A stretch of DNA of 42,480 nt, from contig JAJJLU010000448.1 of NCBI GenBank assembly GCA_023807065.1, positions 1 through 42,480 of the forward strand. The letters are read 5' to 3'. Origin of the DNA: Isotricha intestinalis. Lineage: Eukaryota > Ciliophora > Litostomatea > Vestibuliferida > Isotrichidae. Positions 37,408 through 42,480 of this stretch are shown in pieces. Under the pieces are notes generated by a model. The model was not told where the DNA came from. It searched no databases and was given only the letters and a program-made list of their open reading frames with translations. Both the position numbers and the translations under genes were made by a program. How positions within the stretch are numbered: the stretch's first letter is position 1; every line of letters starts with the position of its first letter.

Positions 37408-37779
37408 TTAAATATTATAAAAAAATATTTTTTTAAAAATAATTATTATACAACAAATAAATTTATCAGATTTTAATAATTTTTTTTCTTTTTTAAATAA
37501 TTTTTTATTTAAACTATAAATAAAGGAATAAATAATTATTTTAAATTTTCCTCTTATAACCAATTTAAACGGATTCTGGAATTTTTTGATTATTAAATCT
37601 GTTATCATTAAAATTTCAATCAGTGATAACTCTCCTATTATTATTTCTAAAACATTTCCATTATCAAAATAAATAGTACATTTATCATAAGAAGTAGAAG
37701 GTTTATTCGAATCCTTAAAAGATTGAATTTAATTTAAAAAATTAGAATTACCAAAATCATAACCAATTTTATTTTGCAT
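37408..37779 (-). CDS. Small unknown gene with candidate 38-nt intron, or a remnant
   Basis: On the minus strand the frame is open for 107 codons (37728-37408), far more than chance allows in such AT-rich DNA. It includes YDKCTIYFDNGNVLEIIIGE, then LMITDLIIKKFQNPFKLVIR. Two starts are possible. An ATG at 37779 is in frame but meets a TAA at 37731-37729. Alternatively, an ATG at 37760 with a three-codon first exon and a GT-AG intron at 37751-37714 leads directly into GATTCGAAT. That intron is 38 nt, the same length as the certain one, but its donor is GTAATT and it lacks the long T run. It ends 3 bp from the start of the GTPase gene on the same strand. No family is recognised. Confidence 0.45.
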
Positions 37780-37787
37780 ATTAATAT

Positions 37788-37819
37788 GACCGCGCTGTTC
37801 GGGCGAAGAAAGTGCAGTC
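37788..37819. other. GC-rich hairpin island of unknown nature
   Basis: Amid sequence that is nearly all A/T, these 32 bases are over 60 percent G+C. They fold: GACCGCGCT (37788-37796) pairs with AGTGCAGTC (37811-37819) with one mismatch and one G-T wobble, and an inner TTC/GAA stem closes a GGGC loop (37798-37807). It lies just upstream of a possible minus-strand start. I recognise no tRNA, snRNA or SRP piece. Confidence 0.5.
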
Positions 37820-38036
37820 AGCTCATAAAAATAATAATTTCAGATTTTAAAAATAAAAATCTTTGTATATATCATATCCACATATTAAGAAAATTCATTA
37901 ACTTGAGAATTATATAATAAACAAAATTATTCTGTTATTGCACTAGAATTTTTTTATTATTTTTATTGAATAATTTTTTTATAATTTTTCCATATATAAT
38001 AGTAAATAATTAAATTAATTTAAATTAAAATTTTAA

Positions 38037-41000
38037 ATGTCAAATTTACAATTCACTGAAAAAGAATATAACAGTTTTCTCAAAGAATATATCATTAATA
38101 AAAAAGTAAATCCAAACAAAGAAAATTTAGAAATATTTCAAAAATTTTCAGAAATAAAAAATTATCAACATGTATTCGAAATGATAAAATATATATTATA
38201 TTATTATATTCCAAAAGAAAAATTAATTGAAAATGATAAAATATCACTTTATCTTCATATTAATAATTTAATAAAAAACTTTCATAAATATGGAAATTTA
38301 TCTGATAATACAATAGATACAAAAATAACAGAAGAATTATGTAAAACTTTATATGATTATTTATGGAATTCTGATAATTTTTCTTCTAAAAAAACTTTTA
38401 AAATTATTTCTGAAAGTTTTAAATTATCATTTTATCATTTAAAAACAAATGAAGTAAATAATTTATTAAATAATTTCTTTGAAAATGTAAAAAATTTAAA
38501 CAAACTAAATTTAACAAAATGTAGTGAAATATTTATTTTTTTATCTATATTTATTAAACATCCTTTAATTCAATTTGATAATGAAAAAATTAATTCACTG
38601 ATAATAATAATGAAAGGTATTTTAAATGTATTAATTAATAATTTGCAAAATCCAAATATTGAAGAAAATTTTTTTTTAGAAAATATTATAATTTTCACTT
38701 CCTTATTAAATTTAACTATTAAAGGACTTAAAACAGATTTATTTTATGAAATTTATCAAAATGAAAATGATTATTTTTTATTTCTTCAAAAAACTTCAAA
38801 AACAATTTTAGAAAATATTGATAATTCTAAGGTAAAACAAAATGGGAATTTAAGTATTGAAATTAATATATGTAAATTTAAAAGTAAAATTTTAATGTTC
38901 TTATTAATTCTATTTTTAAAATCTCCTTCTTTATTTTCTAATTTAATAGAATTATTTAAATTTTTACTATTATATTTAAATAATTTTATTAATTCTGAAA
39001 ATGTAAATGAAAAATTATCTTGTTTAGGTTTTGAAGAAAATAATGATGAATTTCTTCAATATATTAAAATAATTTTATTGTTTATATTATCTGTTCTTAA
39101 ACAAAGAATAAATAATATTTCTTTATTTTTTAAAGAAAGTGCTTTTGATTTTATTCAAAAAATATTATTAGTTTTTATTGATATTGAATTAAAAGATATT
39201 GAATTAACTGATTTAATTAAGGAATCTGATATAGATATTTTAATAGAAGAAGAACAACAAAATAATAAGAAATTAAATAAAAAAATAAATTATGATAATT
39301 CTATTTTCACAAATTGCATTCTTTTAATTAAAGAAATTATAGAAATTTATCCTAATATTTTTGAACAATTATGTAATTTATCTTTAAATTTAATTGAGTC
39401 AAATAAATCTTATATTGGTTATTATTTAATAATTCAACTTTCAAATATTAATTCAAATTCTTTTAACTTATCAAATTATATAAGTGATAATATTAATAAA
39501 ATTTTGAATGTTTCATTTGATTCTAATATTCCTAATTCTGAAATTAATATTTATCATATTATTAATTTTTTATATGCTTTTTCTAAAAATTACATTGACA
39601 ATCAGGAAATAATTATTAAAAGTATTTCTTTTATTTATAATAATTTTAATTCTGTGTCAATTCCAATTAGAAAAAATTCTACTCTTAAATTATGTTTTAT
39701 GATTAAAGAAATAAATCTTAAACTAAAAGAAAATGAGAATAATAATATTAAAGAAATTATAAAAACAATTATTGTAAATAGTATAAATAATATAATTGAA
39801 GCTCCTATAGAATATATTAATTTTTTTAATAATGGATTAGATAATTGTATTTTTGAAAATAATAGTTCAATTTTTTTTTGTTTATTTAAAGCAATTTCTG
39901 AAAGAATAAAAATTGAATTTAATAAAAATAATAAATCAGAAGAAAATTTATCAAATTGTTTTAAATTATTAATTAAAATATTCAAAAATGATATTTATAA
40001 AAACATAATAAATGAATTTTTAAATGAAGCAATGGAAGTGTTTTTAAATAATGTTATTCCTTTAATTCAATTAGTTCAAACTAATAATTTTGATGATGAA
40101 ATTTTTGAAATATTATATTTATTTTATAATAAAAGTATTAATTATCCCAGAAAAGATGAAATTTACAAATATTTAAAATTTATTCCAAATTATATTCAAA
40201 AAAATAATTGCATCTCAAATGCAATATATAAATTTCTAAATATAATAATAGAAAAAGAATCAAAAGAAATTCAATGTGAATATCTTCAAGATATATTTTC
40301 TAAAATTTTATCATTTAAATATAAAGTAAAAGAAGATTCAAGTATAATAAAAATTTGTATTTTATTACAATGTTTAGTGTATTCAAATGATTCTTTATCT
40401 GAAATTTTTATTTCTGAAACTTCAAAATTTGCTTTTAATAAAATTATGAATTCTGTTAAATATCCTGATAATTTTTATTATTATAACTCAATAATTAGTT
40501 TAATTTCTTATGTTTTTTCATTATTTAATAATTATAATCAAATAATAATGAATATTATTAATATTAATAATAGTTTATATGACTTTATTTTAAATGTAAA
40601 AAATTATCTTAATAATTCTATTACTTTTAATATTCTTCAAGCAAAATTTAATGTCTTTTTATTATGTGATATAGTTGATCATAATTATTATAAACAAAGT
40701 TCATTTTTATTTTTAAAAATATGTTATGATTTAATCATTCAAATTTCTTTTCAAGAAAAAAACAAATTTAAAAATTTAGATAAAAAATATCTAAAAACTA
40801 AATTTATTGAAGAAGAAGAAGAAAATGAATTAAGTGAAGAAGAAAATTATGATATTGATTTAAACGAAATTAACAAAATATATTTTAGTGAAAAAAATAT
40901 TATTTTAAGAATAAAAGAACAAGATGAATTTAAAAAATTTTCAGAATGTTTTCATCAATATTATAAAGAAAATAAAGATATTATAGAAAAAGAATTTTTA

Positions 41001-41198
41001 AGATTAATGAATGAAAACGAGAAAAAAAATTTTATTAATATAATTCATACATATAGAATTGATTCTAATATTTTTTATCTTGAAAAAGATGCTAAGAATT
41101 ATTATAATCAAAATGGAGGAATTCCAAGAAAAATAATAAAAATAAAAAGAAATAGTAATTTAATCAATATTAATAATAATAATAAAATGGATATTTGA
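38037..41198 (+). CDS. Karyopherin/importin-beta-like helical repeat protein (importin-9-like?)
   Basis: The protein has 1053 residues, ends in TGA, and is almost wholly amphipathic helices in HEAT-like pairs, without catalytic motifs. The C-terminal part has an acidic loop (FIEEEEENELSEEENYDIDL) and then a segment ending EFLRLMNENEKKNFINII. This resembles the acidic insert and C-terminal 'F...L...E...l..I' helix of importin-7/8/9-type karyopherins. The N-terminal first repeats (KYILYYYIPKEKLIENDKIS) do not show a clear Ran-binding signature. Length fits importins (900-1100). Nuclear import of basic cargo is the inferred role. Alternatives are other HEAT-repeat scaffolds such as proteasome adaptors. 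It has no signal peptide and no clear membrane helices. Confidence 0.5.
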   Translation: MSNLQFTEKEYNSFLKEYIINKKVNPNKENLEIFQKFSEIKNYQHVFEMIKYILYYYIPKEKLIENDKISLYLHINNLIKNFHKYGNLSDNTIDTKITEELCKTLYDYLWNSDNFSSKKTFKIISESFKLSFYHLKTNEVNNLLNNFFENVKNLNKLNLTKCSEIFIFLSIFIKHPLIQFDNEKINSLIIIMKGILNVLINNLQNPNIEENFFLENIIIFTSLLNLTIKGLKTDLFYEIYQNENDYFLFLQKTSKTILENIDNSKVKQNGNLSIEINICKFKSKILMFLLILFLKSPSLFSNLIELFKFLLLYLNNFINSENVNEKLSCLGFEENNDEFLQYIKIILLFILSVLKQRINNISLFFKESAFDFIQKILLVFIDIELKDIELTDLIKESDIDILIEEEQQNNKKLNKKINYDNSIFTNCILLIKEIIEIYPNIFEQLCNLSLNLIESNKSYIGYYLIIQLSNINSNSFNLSNYISDNINKILNVSFDSNIPNSEINIYHIINFLYAFSKNYIDNQEIIIKSISFIYNNFNSVSIPIRKNSTLKLCFMIKEINLKLKENENNNIKEIIKTIIVNSINNIIEAPIEYINFFNNGLDNCIFENNSSIFFCLFKAISERIKIEFNKNNKSEENLSNCFKLLIKIFKNDIYKNIINEFLNEAMEVFLNNVIPLIQLVQTNNFDDEIFEILYLFYNKSINYPRKDEIYKYLKFIPNYIQKNNCISNAIYKFLNIIIEKESKEIQCEYLQDIFSKILSFKYKVKEDSSIIKICILLQCLVYSNDSLSEIFISETSKFAFNKIMNSVKYPDNFYYYNSIISLISYVFSLFNNYNQIIMNIININNSLYDFILNVKNYLNNSITFNILQAKFNVFLLCDIVDHNYYKQSSFLFLKICYDLIIQISFQEKNKFKNLDKKYLKTKFIEEEEENELSEEENYDIDLNEINKIYFSEKNIILRIKEQDEFKKFSECFHQYYKENKDIIEKEFLRLMNENEKKNFINIIHTYRIDSNIFYLEKDAKNYYNQNGGIPRKIIKIKRNSNLININNNNKMDI

Positions 41199-41520
41199 GA
41201 AAGCTGTTATCGAACAAAAAATATATAAATTAAAATATTAATATTATATTATTTTATTTATTATTCCCAATTAAAAAGAAATAAAAAAAAACTTAATTTA
41301 AATGAACTCACTCATTCCTATGGATTTGTTTTTTATGAAAAGTTTTTTTATAAATTGAAATCAGTATCATTTCTATTTTTATTATTCTTTACTAATTATA
41401 TTATATAAAAGAAAATAATTTATTAATAAACTTCATAAAAAAAGAAAAAAAAATAAAAAACAAAATTTAAATATCAAAAAAAAATATACAAAAAAGGCAT
41501 AAAAACTAGTTTTTAAAAAT
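41199..41520. other. 322-base convergent intergenic region, nothing recognised
   Basis: It lies between the importin-like and dynein light-chain stops. It is AT-rich. A slightly less biased patch around 41305-41340 (CTCACTCATTCCTATGG) has no open frame. Confidence 0.5.
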
Positions 41521-42381
41521 TCATTTATTATGAAAAGCCAATTTTTCCCTTAATTTATCTTTTTTTGCAGTAGCTTTTTTTTTTTCTTCTTGTATAAATT
41601 CTTCATGTTGAATTCTTTTAGATTCCCTATCTTCAAAATCTTTTTCTTTATGTTCTTCAATAAGTCTTTGAATTTCATTGATTTGAAATTCTAAATCTTC
41701 AATCTCACTTTCAACTTTTTCAATTTGATTTCTGATTTTTTCTTTATCTTCTTCAGCAAGAATAAGAACTCTAATTCCATAAGAAATCGAACTTTCAAAA
41801 AGAATTTGATAGCTTGAAATAGTAATTTCGAATTCTTTTTTAATTCTCTTAAGTAGAATTCCTCTTTCTAAACAATTAATAGTGACTTGTCTCATTAATT
41901 CATCAAAGCATTCAATATATAATTTTTCTCTAATAGGACAAATCCCAGTTTCTCTTGCTTGTTCAGTTTGTAATCTTCTATCTAATTTTTCTTGTAAATA
42001 TATCACTTCTGCTTTTGTTACTGGAGCACATACTGCATATTTTACCCATATTTGATCTCCTTTTGTTATTTTTTTAGGAGGTAATATTTTATTCAATGCA
42101 TCTTTCACACTATATGTAAAATCTATTTTTTCTCCATCTCCTTTGTCTATTATATTACGTAAATATTGTGATATGTCTTCTTCTCTTTGAGCTAAGTCTT
42201 CTAATGTCTTTCTATTTGTACGAGATGATGATACTAAAAATGCATTGTCAAATTTCACTAAACATTCACTCGATGATGTTAATGAATCTTCTAATGTTTG
42301 ATATTCACGAAATCCATGGTTTAATGTTGATTTTATATAGGATATTTTTTCAGATTTTGTTTTGAAGGGAGGGTTTGACAT
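41521..42381 (-). CDS. DNALI1: Axonemal inner-arm dynein light chain p28 (DNALI1)
   Basis: I choose the ATG at 42381 (MSNPPFKTKSEK, 286 residues); further upstream only Lys codons from an A-rich leader and a TTG are in frame. The family hallmark is clear: LDRRLQTEQARETGICPIRE, then FDELMRQVTINCLERGILL, then SYQILFESSISYGIR. These match the p28 consensus ('L..RQARETGICP.R..LY.qcFDELIRQ.TI.C.ERG.LL'). Residues about 205-286 are a coiled coil with a charged tail. p28 binds monomeric inner-arm dyneins (a, c and d) in Chlamydomonas and is needed for normal ciliary bending. It is strong evidence for a motile-cilia organism. It is the last gene before the chromosome end, with about 85 bp between its start and the telomere repeats. 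Confidence 0.96.
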   Translation of the reverse strand: MSNPPFKTKSEKISYIKSTLNHGFREYQTLEDSLTSSSECLVKFDNAFLVSSSRTNRKTLEDLAQREEDISQYLRNIIDKGDGEKIDFTYSVKDALNKILPPKKITKGDQIWVKYAVCAPVTKAEVIYLQEKLDRRLQTEQARETGICPIREKLYIECFDELMRQVTINCLERGILLKRIKKEFEITISSYQILFESSISYGIRVLILAEEDKEKIRNQIEKVESEIEDLEFQINEIQRLIEEHKEKDFEDRESKRIQHEEFIQEEKKKATAKKDKLREKLAFHNK

Positions 42382-42466
42382 TTTTTTTTTCTTTTTTTTT
42401 TTCAAAACTTATTTTTATTAATTGTTTTAATTTTTTTTTTGTTTTTTTACCGCCATATGTGAATCA
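42382..42466. other. Short subtelomeric region upstream of the last gene
   Basis: It comprises the T/A-rich leader of the dynein light-chain gene (42382-42449), then ACCGCCATATGTGAATCA (42449-42466), which is unusually rich in G+C for the window and directly abuts the telomere repeats. Any promoter for the last gene must fit in these roughly 85 bases. Confidence 0.5.
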
Positions 42467-42480
42467 ATTGGGGATTGGGG
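42467..42480 (+). repeat. Telomere: two ATTGGGG repeats at the window end
   Basis: Two exact ATTGGGG units end the window. The G-rich strand points outward, as at a right-hand chromosome end. The complement CCCCAAT matches what I recall as the telomere unit of rumen ciliates; Tetrahymena uses TTGGGG. Only two units are seen, so the call rests on position, orientation and the otherwise G-poor sequence. Confidence 0.75.

Noticed and set aside
39635..39985. Minus-strand 116-codon frame inside the importin-like gene
   Set aside because: It lies wholly within a 1053-codon open frame and has no recognisable motif.

Overview
The window is macronuclear DNA of a ciliate, very AT-rich, gene-dense and almost intron-free. 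Four things point to a trichostome (rumen-type, litostomatean) ciliate. (1) The gene content is typical of ciliates: PKG-type kinases, stand-alone cyclic-nucleotide-binding (CNB) proteins, B-box/WD40 proteins, an axonemal dynein light chain and the gamete fusogen HAP2. (2) Long Asn/Lys-rich open frames end at TAA, TAG and TGA, so the code appears standard, which is unusual for ciliates but usual for Litostomatea. (3) The window ends in two exact copies of ATTGGGG, which is the complement of CCCCAAT, a unit I recall being reported for rumen-ciliate telomeres. (4) Introns are very short: one confident 38-nt GT-AG intron and one candidate of the same length. The species cannot be named from the sequence.

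Layout. 1-423: 3' end of a CDPK-like EF-hand gene. 424-1352: gene-free, with possible decayed coding sequence. 1353-4018 (-): PKG-like kinase with one intron. 4099-5155 (+): an unknown protein and a small secreted Cys-rich protein whose signal peptide is out of frame by one base. 5374-6843 (+): cyclin. 7077-9362 (-): CNB protein. 9691-10239 (-): P-type cyclin broken by two single-base indels. 10607-11164 (-): RanBP2-type zinc finger. 11662-14079 (+): CTD-type phosphatase, an Asn-rich protein and an RIIa/DPY30-like docking protein. 14182-15600 (-): RING/B-box protein. 15954-17690 (+): HAP2. 17814-19940 (-) and 20072-21925 (+): Asn-rich proteins. 22109-25012 (+): second PKG-like kinase. 25232-27199 (+): coiled-coil protein. 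27271-28221 (-): CSN5. 28432-30354 (-): membrane protein. 30435-32816 (+): second CNB protein. 33146-35122 (-): B-box/WD40 protein. 35219-35965 (+): Rab. 36341-37405 (-): Rheb-like GTPase fused to four membrane segments. 37408-37779 (-): small gene or remnant beside a GC-rich hairpin. 38037-41198 (+): importin-like protein. 41521-42381 (-): axonemal dynein light chain p28. 42467-42480: telomere.

How the genes fit together. Second-messenger signalling is over-represented: two PKG-like kinases, two kinase-less CNB proteins, an RIIa-like docking protein and a CDPK tail. Three unrelated proteins begin with Met-Gly plus an early Cys or Asn (two PKGs and the B-box/WD40 protein), suggesting acylation at membranes. 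Genes are packed in divergent pairs with 80-130 bp shared upstream regions and convergent pairs with 70-380 bp between stops. I found no mobile element, CRISPR array, tRNA or rRNA. The best candidate for something undescribed is the Rheb-like GTPase with a four-helix membrane domain. The next best are the PKG paralogue whose nucleotide-binding cassettes are nearly all degenerate and the GC-rich hairpin island.
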